Source: Coprothermobacter proteolyticus DSM 5265
GTDB lineage: Bacteria; Coprothermobacterota; Coprothermobacteria; Coprothermobacterales; Coprothermobacteraceae
Assembly: GCF_000020945.1 (NCBI RefSeq)
Contig: NC_011295.1
Location: forward strand, 310,001 to 374,000
DNA: 64,000 nucleotides
Direction of reading: 5' to 3'
Within the stretch, counting starts at the first letter, position 1. Each line of letters begins with the position of its first letter. Shown piece after piece: positions 41,227 to 49,207 of this stretch. The notes below the pieces were generated by a model. That model did not search any database. It was not told the origin of the DNA and worked only from the letters and a program-made list of their open reading frames with translations. The position numbers and the translations under genes were made by a program.

Positions 41227-41673
41227 CTAAAACTCGAAGGTTCTTCTAAGCGTTTCTACTGCCTTTGCGATGTCGGCCTTTTCTTCATTCGTGAATTTTT
41301 CCAAGTGATGCTCTAGCGTTCTTAAGAATTGTTCTTTGGTCTCTTTTAATAAGCGCTGTCCTTGATCGGTTATCTCAACCAAAACCAGTCGCCTGTCCCT
41401 TTCTTCGTCTCTGAATCTTCTTACTAAACCTTTTTCAACGAGTTTGTCCACATGAGGGGTTAAACCGCCCATGGTTACTACCAGAGCATCAGACAAGTCT
41501 GACATTTTACAGGGTCCGATTTTGTCCAGTTCATTGAGTATTTTTAGCTCGCTTAACCCAAGTTGTAGTTCTTGATCCTGCATGGAAGCATAGAATAGCC
41601 TTTTAAACCTTCTTGGCAATTGGATATAAAGGTCGAACAAATACTCAGATAGTTTATCCATATCCATACACAT
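41227..41673 (-). CDS. MarR-family transcriptional regulator
   Basis: A winged-helix regulator of 148 residues. The recognition region LSELKILNELDKIGPCKMSDLSDALVVTMGGLTPHVDKLVEKGLVRR (residues about 39-85) and the wing RDEERDRRLVLVEITDQG are typical. TATAAT on the minus strand (41681-41676) stands only two bases before the first ATG, so translation may really start at the ATG at 41667 or 41661 on a leaderless mRNA. TTAGCACACTAA (41698-41687), just before the -10, has short inverted arms and could be its own operator. The nitroreductase gene upstream is on the same strand. Confidence 0.88.
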   Translation of the reverse strand: MCMDMDKLSEYLFDLYIQLPRRFKRLFYASMQDQELQLGLSELKILNELDKIGPCKMSDLSDALVVTMGGLTPHVDKLVEKGLVRRFRDEERDRRLVLVEITDQGQRLLKETKEQFLRTLEHHLEKFTNEEKADIAKAVETLRRTFEF

Positions 41674-41711
41674 TAATTATATGGTCTTAGTGTGCTAAAA
41701 ATGTTTTTTTT

Positions 41712-42242
41712 CTAGAGTATAACTACGCTTTCATCAAAGGACTTACGAGCGGGAGAGGGCGGTATTTCTGCGGGGTATCCCAGTGGTACCACAGCTACCG
41801 GGAGAAATCGTTTAGGTATCTTCAAAGCCTTCTGAAGTTCTTGTTCGCTGAAATTTCCCACCCAGCAGCTACCCAACCCCTCAGACCATGCTGCCAGCAA
41901 GAGGTTCTCCACGGCAGCGCTCACATCACATATGCCGTAAAGGGTGGTTCCACGTTTCCCATAAAGAGCTCGCATGGCTTCAACATCCGTGCAAGCTACA
42001 ACTATTACTGGCGCTAACTCCACGTGATCTTGATCAAAGCAAGCAGAAGCGACAGCCTTCTTAAGCTCTGGGTTTTTAACCAAATAAAACATTCTTGCCT
42101 GCGTATTACCAGCGGAAGGTGCCCACAGTGCTGCTTCCAATATACGTTTTAGTACTGCATCATCCACCGAATCTGGTTTAAAGTTCCTTACGCTCCTACG
42201 CTGTTTGATTAAGTCATAAATGTTTTCCATATAGTTTTCCAT
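41712..42242 (-). CDS. Nitroreductase-family flavoprotein
   Basis: A protein of about 176 residues with the FMN/NAD(P)H nitroreductase fold: IKQRRSVRNFKPDSV, EAALWAPSAGNTQARMF, DVSAAVENLLLAAWSEGLGSCWVGNF and VAVVPLGYPAEIPPSPARKSFDE. It forms a dimer with two FMN sites in this family. TAGAAT (42256-42251) ends 8 bases before the chosen ATG and no SD is seen; other in-frame ATGs are at 42260 and 42230. It faces the DsrE-like/nitroreductase pair across a short divergent gap and sits beside marR, a likely regulator. Confidence 0.9.
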   Translation of the reverse strand: MENYMENIYDLIKQRRSVRNFKPDSVDDAVLKRILEAALWAPSAGNTQARMFYLVKNPELKKAVASACFDQDHVELAPVIVVACTDVEAMRALYGKRGTTLYGICDVSAAVENLLLAAWSEGLGSCWVGNFSEQELQKALKIPKRFLPVAVVPLGYPAEIPPSPARKSFDESVVIL

Positions 42243-42319
42243 ATAAATGAATTCTATCACGATCCGCCGTATAGTAGTGCTTTGCTTTGGTTATCTATAA
42301 GTATAGGGAGGTGAATTCG

Positions 42320-42673
42320 TTGATAAACGAAAATAGCAGTAAGAAGAAAGTAGTTATTGTGATCTCTTCTGGTGATAAGCAGGTGATCATGCCTGCCTTG
42401 AACATGGCACTAAAATCCAAGAGAGACAACCTTTACGAAGACGTGAAAGTGCAGTTTTTTGGCATTAGTCAAAAGATTGCAGCTGAAGATCCTGATGTGC
42501 AAGAGCTTATCAGTGAATTGGTTAAGGCGGGCATTAGTCCCATGGCATGTCGCCACATCAGTGACAAATTTGAGGTTACAGTAAAACTTGATAATTTGGG
42601 TTTCGACAACGTGCAAATCCCCATAGAAATTGCAAAGCTGGTTAACGAAGGCTACATTCCTATGGTGTTTTAA
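42320..42673 (+). CDS. DsrE-like small protein
   Basis: A protein of 117 residues with an alternating beta-alpha pattern: VVIVISSGDKQVIMPALNMAL, DVKVQFFGISQKI, ISELVKAGISPMACRHIS and VQIPIEIAKLVNEGYIPMVF. This resembles the DsrE/YchN fold of sulfur-relay proteins; one Cys (in MACRHIS) lies where many DsrE-type proteins have their active Cys. The match is by eye. The TTG start is fixed by GGGAGG 8 bases upstream. It is cotranscribed with the nitroreductase that follows after 18 bases. Confidence 0.6.
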   Translation: MINENSSKKKVVIVISSGDKQVIMPALNMALKSKRDNLYEDVKVQFFGISQKIAAEDPDVQELISELVKAGISPMACRHISDKFEVTVKLDNLGFDNVQIPIEIAKLVNEGYIPMVF

Positions 42674-42691
42674 GGGCAGGGTGATACGAAC

Positions 42692-43345
42692 ATGAATTTT
42701 GAAGAACTTTCACAGCTTATCAAGAGTAGGCGATCTGTAAGGAATTGGCAGGATAAGGATGTGCCTGACGAAGTGTTGAAACAAGCGCTGGAATTGGCAA
42801 CCTATGCTCCCAGTGGTATGAACTACCAAGGCTGGAAATTCGTAGTAGTAAAGAACAAGGACATGATAAACGCCATCGCCGATGCTGTAAGAAGCAGGGC
42901 TCAGAAGGTAGCAAGCTGGGAGGAAACTGCTCGCCACATGGAGAATCCACAAGCCATGGTAGAGCGTGCTGGCTTCTTTAGAAAAGCTCCCGTGCTCATC
43001 GCAGTCTATTCCCAGATTTATCCCTCTAGCAGGGACCAAATCTACCTAGAACGTATGGCGCATGATGAAGAAGCCGCCTTGATGAAATCTTGGCTTGATT
43101 TGGCAAATCCAAGCATACAATCTGTTGCTTCAGGCATTGCATACCTCTTGTTGGCTCTCCTTGCACAGGGGCTGGGCAGTGTGTGGATGACAGGTCCCAT
43201 GCAAGCTAAAGGTGACATCGAACAGCTATTGGGAAAGCCTGAAGGATTCGATTTGGTGGCACTTATCGCTACTGGTTATCATGATGAAACACCTCGCCCA
43301 AAAACCATGAAATCATTTGATGAAGTGGTGCAATTTGTTGAATAA
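42692..43345 (+). CDS. Nitroreductase-family flavoprotein
   Basis: A protein of 217 residues of the same fold as the gene at 41712 but longer in the middle. Motifs: IKSRRSVRNWQDKDVP, LATYAPSGMNYQGWKFVVV, SVASGIAYLLLALLAQGLGSVWMTG and TGYHDETPRPKTMKSFDEVV. The insertion with RMAHDEEAALMKSWLDLANP is at about residues 122-145. It likely reduces an organic substrate with FMN and NAD(P)H; the substrate is unknown. It shares a transcript with the DsrE-like gene. Confidence 0.9.
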   Translation: MNFEELSQLIKSRRSVRNWQDKDVPDEVLKQALELATYAPSGMNYQGWKFVVVKNKDMINAIADAVRSRAQKVASWEETARHMENPQAMVERAGFFRKAPVLIAVYSQIYPSSRDQIYLERMAHDEEAALMKSWLDLANPSIQSVASGIAYLLLALLAQGLGSVWMTGPMQAKGDIEQLLGKPEGFDLVALIATGYHDETPRPKTMKSFDEVVQFVE

Positions 43346-43401
43346 AATTCATTACGTGTACGATTCCATAATTCAATCGAAAACGTATTAAACTTTAACT
43401 T

Positions 43402-43629
43402 ATGCGAGTGAAAATTGTAGGCCACATGGCTGAAGTTCTGTCAGTGCCGCCTGAAGGTCTTGAGGTTCTGTTGGATGCGCCCATAACATTAGGTGAGCTG
43501 GTCAAACGTCTTTGGAATGTGCCTTTTAGTTTGTTCATGGGGGCAAAGGTGGGTGATCTAAAGGTTTCAGAAGAATATGTAGTTACTGGCCACGAGGAAG
43601 AGATTGTTTTGCTATCAAATGGTGGGTGA
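43402..43629 (+). CDS. MoaD/ThiS-like sulfur carrier protein ending in Gly-Gly
   Basis: A protein of 75 residues with the beta-grasp pattern of MoaD: MRVKIVGHMAEVL at the start, a P-I-T-L-G-E-L-V-K-R-L helix, and HEEEIVLLSNGG at the end. The C-terminal Gly-Gly is the site that is adenylated and thiocarboxylated in sulfur carriers. No E1-like activating enzyme is in the window. The stop overlaps the frame of the LipM-like gene, six bases before its ATG, so the two are linked. No SD is visible; a TATTAA lies 10 bases before the ATG. Confidence 0.68.
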   Translation: MRVKIVGHMAEVLSVPPEGLEVLLDAPITLGELVKRLWNVPFSLFMGAKVGDLKVSEEYVVTGHEEEIVLLSNGG

Positions 43630-43634
43630 TAACC

Positions 43635-44375
43635 ATGAAAGCTACAGTCATATTTGATACTTGTAGAGAAGGCAGTTTGAACATGGCGCTGGACAGCCTG
43701 CTTCTGCAACAGCTGCGAGAAGAGGAGCAGGTGTTCCTAAGATTCTACACTTGGTGTCCAGCCACTGTGTCCATTGGTTTATTCCAAAAGTGGCAGCAGC
43801 AACAACAACATTCTCCTTACCCCGTGGTTCGGCGTCCTACCGGTGGAAAAGCTGTTCTTCATTTGCTCGATGTGAGTTACTCATTTGTTGGACCTCTTAG
43901 CGGTTTTGGAAACAGTGTTTTGGAAACCTATTTTCTTGTGTCTCAGGGGCTTATCAAGGGTCTTGAGCTTTTAGGAATACCTGCCGAGTTTCTGCCAGCA
44001 CCTTTGCCTACCAAGGAGGATCCATCAAGCTGTTTTGTTCATCTGTCAGGCCATGAAGTTGGCGTAGCAGGGAAGAAGCTTATCGGGTCAGCTCAAGCAA
44101 GAAAACCATGGGGCTTTTTACAGCATGGATCCATCATGGTTGAACCCATATACCATGAGATGGCTGAGCTGTTTTCCATTGAGGAATCTGAGATAAGAGC
44201 CCACGCTATTGCCCTTCGGGAGCTACTTCCCGATATAACCATAGGCGTACTTGAAAATGCTCTGCGTGAAGGTTTTGAGGATGCTCTGGATTTGCACTTT
44301 ACCCAGGCTGAGTTTTCCTCGAAGGAACTTTCGCAGGCTGCCTCATTTAGCGGGAAATACGCTGTATGCAGTTAG
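43635..44375 (+). CDS. Octanoyl/lipoate transferase family protein (LipM/LplA-like)
   Basis: A protein of 246 residues of the biotin/lipoate A/B ligase fold. Motifs: SLNMALDSLLLQQ, LRFYTWCPATVSIGLFQ, VVRRPTGGKAVLH (RRxxGGGxVxH type), a Cys in PSSCFVH, and GKKLIGSAQARKPWGFLQHGSIMV. The Cys and the GSAQxR-x-LQHGSI block fit LipM octanoyltransferase better than LplA. It would attach octanoyl or lipoyl groups to E2 or GcvH domains. The MoaD-like protein directly upstream is an unusual neighbour. Confidence 0.85.
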   Translation: MKATVIFDTCREGSLNMALDSLLLQQLREEEQVFLRFYTWCPATVSIGLFQKWQQQQQHSPYPVVRRPTGGKAVLHLLDVSYSFVGPLSGFGNSVLETYFLVSQGLIKGLELLGIPAEFLPAPLPTKEDPSSCFVHLSGHEVGVAGKKLIGSAQARKPWGFLQHGSIMVEPIYHEMAELFSIEESEIRAHAIALRELLPDITIGVLENALREGFEDALDLHFTQAEFSSKELSQAASFSGKYAVCS

Positions 44376-44980
44376 AAGCTAAAAGCATAATCGATCTAAC
44401 GCAAACCATTTCCGAAAATCTACAGGTATATCCGGGCGATCCACCAGTTGAGGTGCATACTGTGTCCACGCTTGAAGACGGTTTTGTTTTGGAGCGAGTC
44501 TGCATGTCCTCCCATGGAGGTACTCACTTGGATGCTCCTTGGCACGTTCTTAAGGGGGGTGCTGACGTAAGCTCTATTGCCTTAGAACGGCTCATATTGC
44601 CCTGTGTGTATGTGGACATGTCCGCCTTGTCAAAGAAGGAAGACCGCCTAGCCAAGCTAACGGGACGTTTTACGGACTTAAAAGATAAAGCATTACTTCT
44701 GAGCACTAATGAGAAGCTATCTGCGAATATTACACCCGAAGAAGTGGAAGTGCTCATAACTGGCGGTGTAAAACTGCTGGGTGTAGATGCAATGAGCGTG
44801 GAGCACAGTGATGATTTGGTGGTTCACAGACAACTTCTTTCTTCTGGGGTGCTCATTGTGGAGGGGTTGGCTAACCTTCACATGCTAAATGAAAAACAGG
44901 AGTATTTTTTGGTAGTTGCCCCACTGAAGCTGGAAGGCTGTAGTGGGGCTCCGGTCAGGGCTTTTGCGATTACACTATGA
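44366..44980 (+). CDS. Cyclase-family metal hydrolase (kynurenine formamidase-like)
   Basis: A protein of 204 residues with the family motif HGGTHLDAPWH (H-x-G-T-H-x-D-x-P-x-H) at about residue 50, preceded by the N-terminal IIDLTQTISENLQVYPGDP. The metal-binding His and Asp are intact. Relatives hydrolyse formylkynurenine or cyclic amides; no tryptophan-degradation genes are nearby, so the substrate is open. It overlaps the LipM-like gene by 10 bases and sfsA by 4 bases. Confidence 0.88.
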   Translation: MQLEAKSIIDLTQTISENLQVYPGDPPVEVHTVSTLEDGFVLERVCMSSHGGTHLDAPWHVLKGGADVSSIALERLILPCVYVDMSALSKKEDRLAKLTGRFTDLKDKALLLSTNEKLSANITPEEVEVLITGGVKLLGVDAMSVEHSDDLVVHRQLLSSGVLIVEGLANLHMLNEKQEYFLVVAPLKLEGCSGAPVRAFAITL

Positions 44981-45636
44981 AGTTTCCACCCCTGCTTTTT
45001 GGAACAGTTGTGGAACGTCAAAAGCGTTTCAAACTGCTTGTTGATTTTGACGACCATTTGGACTGGGCTTATCTGCCTAATCCGGGGCGGCTACGTGAAC
45101 TCATTTACCCGGGAGCTCCTGTGTGGTTAAAGCCTGTGCACTCTGCAAAACGCAAACTGGCCTATGAGGCTGTTCTTGGCTATGATTCTGTCCTGGTTTG
45201 TTTGTATGCCGCTTTGGCAAACAAATTGTTTCTGGAAAGTCTTGATCTGCTCGGTTTAGGCGGCAATGTTCAGGTGCTCAAAGAGGTTAGTTTAGGGCAT
45301 TCACGTTTAGATTTTTCTGTTGACGGACGTTTGGTGGAGGTAAAGTCTGTAACGTTAGTCCAAGATGGATTGGGCTTGTTCCCTGACGCTCCCACAAAAC
45401 GTGGAACTAAACATCTTTACGAGCTTGCTGATAAAGGTGAAGGCTTGGTGGTCTTTGTGGTGCAGCGGTGTGATGCAGAAGCTGTCACATTTCACAGTGC
45501 CATGGACGAGGATTTTGCAAGTGCCATGAAATGGGCAAAGAAGAAAGGTGTAAGTTTTAAAGCTGTGAACTGCATAGTAACAAAGGAGGAGATAAGGCCG
45601 TGGCGCGAAATTCCAGTGCTCTTCCCGCAAGATTAG
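44977..45636 (+). CDS. sfsA: Sugar fermentation stimulation protein SfsA
   Basis: A protein of 219 residues of the SfsA family: an OB-like N-terminus (PPLLFGTVVERQKRFKLLVDF, here residues about 4-24), LPNPGRLRELIYPGAPVWL and RLDFSVDGRLVEVKSVTLVQDGLGLFPDAPTKRGTKHLYEL (residues about 113-152). The D-x(n)-E-V-K region looks like a PD-(D/E)XK nuclease core, and SfsA binds DNA, but its exact role is unsettled. It overlaps the cyclase gene by 4 bases and the glycosylase gene by 37 bases. Confidence 0.93.
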   Translation: MKFPPLLFGTVVERQKRFKLLVDFDDHLDWAYLPNPGRLRELIYPGAPVWLKPVHSAKRKLAYEAVLGYDSVLVCLYAALANKLFLESLDLLGLGGNVQVLKEVSLGHSRLDFSVDGRLVEVKSVTLVQDGLGLFPDAPTKRGTKHLYELADKGEGLVVFVVQRCDAEAVTFHSAMDEDFASAMKWAKKKGVSFKAVNCIVTKEEIRPWREIPVLFPQD

Positions 45637-46268
45637 AAATAGCTAACTCATTAGAAGAGCTTGTAAGTCTTGTCAAGGACGAAGCTAAAGACCTTGTTTC
45701 TCAGCGAATTGCACAGTTCAAAAACTTCCCACGCCATGATGTGAGTAATTTGTTTTCCGAGCTCAGCTTTTGTGTGCTCACTGCGAACTGGAGCGCTCAA
45801 GGTGGAATGCGTGCTCAGGAGCTCATAGGTGAGGGTTTTCTAACCATGCCTCCTGAGGATCTTGAGGATGCTTTACGTAGTGTGGGTCACCGCTTCGCTT
45901 ACCAACGTGCTCGTTTCATTCTGGAAAACCGTCAGCGAGCTCATTTACTTCCTTTAATCGTAAACGGCAATCTGCCTTCACCAGAGGCTCGCAGCATGTT
46001 GGTCAAAAACTTTAAAGGCATCGGCTGGAAAGAAGCTAGTCACTTCTTAAGAAACGTGGGGTTACTGGACGTGGCAATCCTCGACAAGCACATCCTCAGG
46101 CTCATGCACCACTACAAGCTTATCGAGGATATGCCCAAAGGCTGGACCAGGGCTCGCTATGAAGCGCATGAACAATTACTTATTCCCATTGTGCAGAAGC
46201 TTCACATGGATTTAGGCGAAATGGATCTTTACCTGTGGTACGCTGTCAAGAACACTGTAGATAAGTGA
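45600..46268 (+). CDS. 8-oxoguanine DNA glycosylase/AP lyase, Ogg2-type
   Basis: A protein of 222 residues of the helix-hairpin-helix glycosylase superfamily. The HhH with catalytic Lys reads FKGIGWKEASHFLRNVG (about residue 140) and the catalytic Asp lies in VAILDKHILRL (about residue 158). This is the archaeal/Thermotoga Ogg2 layout rather than the longer Ogg1. It removes 8-oxoguanine. The GTG start has AAAGGAGGAG 8 bases upstream inside sfsA. A second HhH repair enzyme, Nth, is encoded at 50513. Confidence 0.85.
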   Translation: MARNSSALPARLEIANSLEELVSLVKDEAKDLVSQRIAQFKNFPRHDVSNLFSELSFCVLTANWSAQGGMRAQELIGEGFLTMPPEDLEDALRSVGHRFAYQRARFILENRQRAHLLPLIVNGNLPSPEARSMLVKNFKGIGWKEASHFLRNVGLLDVAILDKHILRLMHHYKLIEDMPKGWTRARYEAHEQLLIPIVQKLHMDLGEMDLYLWYAVKNTVDK

Positions 46269-46272
46269 TCTT

Positions 46273-46317
46273 TCACAAAAGTCACAAAGGTCACAAAGGT
46301 TACGTGCTGTTTTTTTT
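46273..46317 (+). repeat. Three tandem 9-base repeats followed by a T8 run
   Basis: TCACAAAAG, TCACAAAGG and TCACAAAGG follow one another without gap at 46273-46299, then TTACGTGCTG and eight T (46310-46317). No stem precedes the T-run, so it is a poor intrinsic terminator. It fills the gap between convergent ogg2 and flavin reductase genes. Confidence 0.55.
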
Positions 46318-46321
46318 GTGT

Positions 46322-46828
46322 TCATTCAACTAAGAACTGCTGATACTGGTCACCTGCTATCTGGAACAGCGGGCAAAAGGGACGCTTTAGCACGGATTTT
46401 GTAATTTCCAGCACAAAGAGGGTGTGATCACCTGTTTCAAAATAACCTTTTCTAGTTGCTTCCAAGTAAGCTGGTATGCCTTCAATGTAGGCGCTACCAT
46501 TCTCCGCAAGTACCTTATTGACGTGGAACTGTTCAAACTTATCCACGTTCTTTCCTGAGCATTTTCCCGTATTTTCAACCAGCTCCTCGAAGGACTTATC
46601 TACTAAGTTTATGGTGGCAAAAGGGAAATCCATGAGCATGCTGTGACTAAAACGCTTAGGCGAAATAGCCAGTCCAACCAAAAACGGGTTCCTTGAGAGG
46701 ATGGTATGCCACCCTAAGGGCATCATGTTTGCTCTTTCAAAACTACCAACCACCAGTATGATTACTTGGCGCGGATGCAGCAGATGATAATCCTCACGTG
46801 TGGTTAAGAACTCTTTCATGTACACCAA
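46322..46828 (-). CDS. Flavin reductase-like domain protein
   Basis: A protein of 168 residues of the FMN-binding split-barrel flavin reductase family: HPRQVIILVVGSFERANMMPLGWHTILSRNPFLVGLAISPKRFSHSML at about residues 18-65, INLVDKSFEELVENTGKCSGKNVDKF, and a dimer strand with HTLFVLEI. Its role could be supplying reduced flavin or acting as an NAD(P)H oxidoreductase. GGAGG lies 5 bases before the GTG at 46828; the ATG at 46819 is possible. It is divergent from the transketolase-like gene and shares a symmetric -10 region with it. Confidence 0.85.
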   Translation of the reverse strand: MVYMKEFLTTREDYHLLHPRQVIILVVGSFERANMMPLGWHTILSRNPFLVGLAISPKRFSHSMLMDFPFATINLVDKSFEELVENTGKCSGKNVDKFEQFHVNKVLAENGSAYIEGIPAYLEATRKGYFETGDHTLFVLEITKSVLKRPFCPLFQIAGDQYQQFLVE

Positions 46829-46839
46829 AACCTCCTTTT

Positions 46840-46870
46840 TTGGACAATGGGGCGCTGTTTAAATTATAAT
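46840..46870. promoter_or_regulatory. Divergent promoter with a -10 box readable on both strands
   Basis: AATTATAATT contains TATAAT on the plus strand (46865-46870) and on the minus strand (46868-46863). On the plus strand TTGGAC (46840-46845) stands 19 bases upstream and the transketolase-like gene starts 44 bases downstream with its own SD. On the minus strand the flavin reductase starts about 35 bases downstream; its -35 is weak. Confidence 0.5.
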
Positions 46871-46913
46871 TAACTTATGCAGCTTCTTACCATCAATTAA
46901 AGGAGGTTTTTTC

Positions 46914-49199
46914 ATGCAAAATGACTTCAAATACTGGGAGAAGATGAAGGACATCTCTTTCGAACTCATGGATATCATGCTGAATTACAGGCAGAGTGGT
47001 CATCCAGGCGGAAGTCACTCCAAGACTCAAATGCTTTTAGCTCTCATGTTCGGTGGCAAGATGCGGTACGACATACGTCGTCCGGAGTACCGTTTTAGCG
47101 ACCGTTTCATTTTGGCAGCGGGGCATACCATCCCAATGGTGGATGCTGTGCTTGCCATGATCGGAGATGCTTTCCGCTTGCGTTTCACAGATACGGGTGA
47201 TCAACGGTTTTTCATCGCTCCCGAAAAGATTGTATTGCCAGAAGATTTGCTACATTTTAGGCACCGCGGTGGCTTGCCAGGTCACGCTGAATTTGGTGGC
47301 AAGACCATGTTCCTCAAGTTCAACACGGGCCCATCGGCTCACGGTTTACCAGCCTCCGTGGGAGAAGCACTAGCTTTGAAAAAAGCTGGTTTATCGGAGT
47401 TCAAAGTTTTTGCCATTGAAGGTGAAGGAGCCTTAACAGCAGGCGGATCACATGAAGCTAAGAATGGTGCATGGGGCTATGGTCTTGGCAACCTTTACTG
47501 GCTGGTGGACTGGAACGATTTTGGCATTGATGATAGAAGAACATCTTCAGTGGTCTTTGGTGGGCCTGATGAATGGTTTGCTTCTCATGGTTGGAGAGTA
47601 TTCGGTACCTTAGAAGGCCACGACTGGAACAACATATGGAAGGTCTTTGTGGACGCCTTGGATCATCCTGATGAATTACTTCCCACAGCCATGTACTTCA
47701 AGACCAGAAAAGGCTATGGTTACGGTGTCTATGACAATAAATCCCATGGCACGCCCATAAAGAAGAATGCTCCTTTGTTCTGGGAAATACGTAAAGGATT
47801 CATGGAAAAATATGGTGTGGAGTACGACGGTTTTGGCAAACCCGCTCCCGAAGATAGGGAAGAAGAGCTGAAGCAATTCAAGAATAATATCGACATTGCC
47901 TTAAGTGTGCTGCGTAACGACCGTGAACTGGTGGAATACATCACCGATAGGCTTACTGAAATTGGTGAAAGCCTACCTAAGGCTGTTCCCACGTTCAAGC
48001 TGGATGTGAACCCATACAAAGATCCTGACATTTATGACTACACCAAGTACCCTGAGGAAATGTTTGCGAAGCCTGGTGAAAAGGTGCCTAACCGTGCAGC
48101 TTTGATAAAGTGGGGCAGCTATGTGAACGCTGCCATCGGTCGTAAGTACAACAGGCCCTTGATCATAGCTACCTCGGCTGACCTAACTGAATCCACTAAC
48201 TTGCACGGCTTCGGTCAAGGTTGGGGCGACAACCCAGGTTGGGGTTGGTATGACCGTTCCACCAACATTGATGGTGCCATACTTCCTTCTGAAATAACGG
48301 AGTTCATGAACTCAGGCTTAGCTGCCGGTATGGTAACTGTGAACATGGCTGAGAACCCCTACGAAGAATTCAACGGCTACTGGGTTATCATGTCCACCTA
48401 CGGCTCTTTTGCTTACCTTAAATACGGTCCCATGAGACTTCTCAGCCAACTGGCTCAGGATTGCCCACTTAAGGTGGGAAAGGTCATTTGGGTCCTTGGT
48501 CACTCTGGTCCTGAGACTGCTGAAGACTCGCGTACGCACTTTGGTGTGTTCGCTCCAGGTGTTTCTCAGCTGTTCCCCAAGGGAAAGATAATCAACCTTT
48601 ATCCTTGGGAGCACAACGAAGTGCCAGTAGTTCTGGGCGAAGCGCTTAGTAAGGATGTTCCCATCGTTGCTTTGCACCTAACTAGGCCGCCCATAACCAT
48701 ACCTGACAGAAAGGCACTGGGCATTGCTCACTATTTTGAGGCTGCGAAGGGAGCTTATCTCATTAACGATTTTGATCCAGCTCGTCCTAAGCAGGGCACA
48801 GTTATTGTCAGGGGAACAAGTACCACTGCTAACCTCGTAAGCATACTGCCTGAAATAAGAAAAGCTTTCAATGTGAAAATCATTGCGGCCATAAGCAGAG
48901 AACTCTTTGACATGCAACCTGAACATTACCGCATGCAGATTTTGCCGCCCACTGATTGGGCTGATTCCATGGTCATTACCAACGAGGCTCTCTCATTAAT
49001 GCAGCCGTGGTTGTTCTCCAAGCTGAATGAGGAGTATTCTCTATCCAGTGACTGGGACAACAATTGGAGAACTGGTGGCACCGTGGAAGAAGTCATCGAG
49101 GAAGCGCACCTTGATCCTCAGTCCATATTCCATGGCATCGAGCGCTTTGTTAATGACCGTGAAAAGAGGTTGGCTCGCCTAAAAGAGCTGGGATGGTGA
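46914..49199 (+). CDS. Transketolase-like thiamine diphosphate enzyme, unusually long
   Basis: A protein of 761 residues; ordinary transketolases have about 620-670. The N-terminal domain has QSGHPGGSHSK, GLPGHAEFG, NTGPSAHGLPASVGEALALK (in place of TGPLGQG) and the ThDP motif GEGALTAGGSHEA...DWNDFGIDD. The pyrimidine domain has IATSADLTESTNLHGFGQG, matching the catalytic-Glu region SADLT of transketolase. The C-terminal domain has TAEDSRTHFGVFAPGVSQL, where transketolase has TxEDGPTHQP. I infer a separate clade; ketol transfer is likely, but phosphoketolase- or dihydroxyacetone-type activity cannot be excluded. AAAGGAGG lies 8 bases before the ATG. Confidence 0.75.
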   Translation: MQNDFKYWEKMKDISFELMDIMLNYRQSGHPGGSHSKTQMLLALMFGGKMRYDIRRPEYRFSDRFILAAGHTIPMVDAVLAMIGDAFRLRFTDTGDQRFFIAPEKIVLPEDLLHFRHRGGLPGHAEFGGKTMFLKFNTGPSAHGLPASVGEALALKKAGLSEFKVFAIEGEGALTAGGSHEAKNGAWGYGLGNLYWLVDWNDFGIDDRRTSSVVFGGPDEWFASHGWRVFGTLEGHDWNNIWKVFVDALDHPDELLPTAMYFKTRKGYGYGVYDNKSHGTPIKKNAPLFWEIRKGFMEKYGVEYDGFGKPAPEDREEELKQFKNNIDIALSVLRNDRELVEYITDRLTEIGESLPKAVPTFKLDVNPYKDPDIYDYTKYPEEMFAKPGEKVPNRAALIKWGSYVNAAIGRKYNRPLIIATSADLTESTNLHGFGQGWGDNPGWGWYDRSTNIDGAILPSEITEFMNSGLAAGMVTVNMAENPYEEFNGYWVIMSTYGSFAYLKYGPMRLLSQLAQDCPLKVGKVIWVLGHSGPETAEDSRTHFGVFAPGVSQLFPKGKIINLYPWEHNEVPVVLGEALSKDVPIVALHLTRPPITIPDRKALGIAHYFEAAKGAYLINDFDPARPKQGTVIVRGTSTTANLVSILPEIRKAFNVKIIAAISRELFDMQPEHYRMQILPPTDWADSMVITNEALSLMQPWLFSKLNEEYSLSSDWDNNWRTGGTVEEVIEEAHLDPQSIFHGIERFVNDREKRLARLKELGW

Positions 49200-49207
49200 A
49201 GCATTAA

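Noticed and set aside
46914-49199. Phosphoketolase
   Set aside because: Size is near, but the sequence shows SGHPGG and SADLT transketolase patterns and lacks the phosphoketolase signature as I know it.
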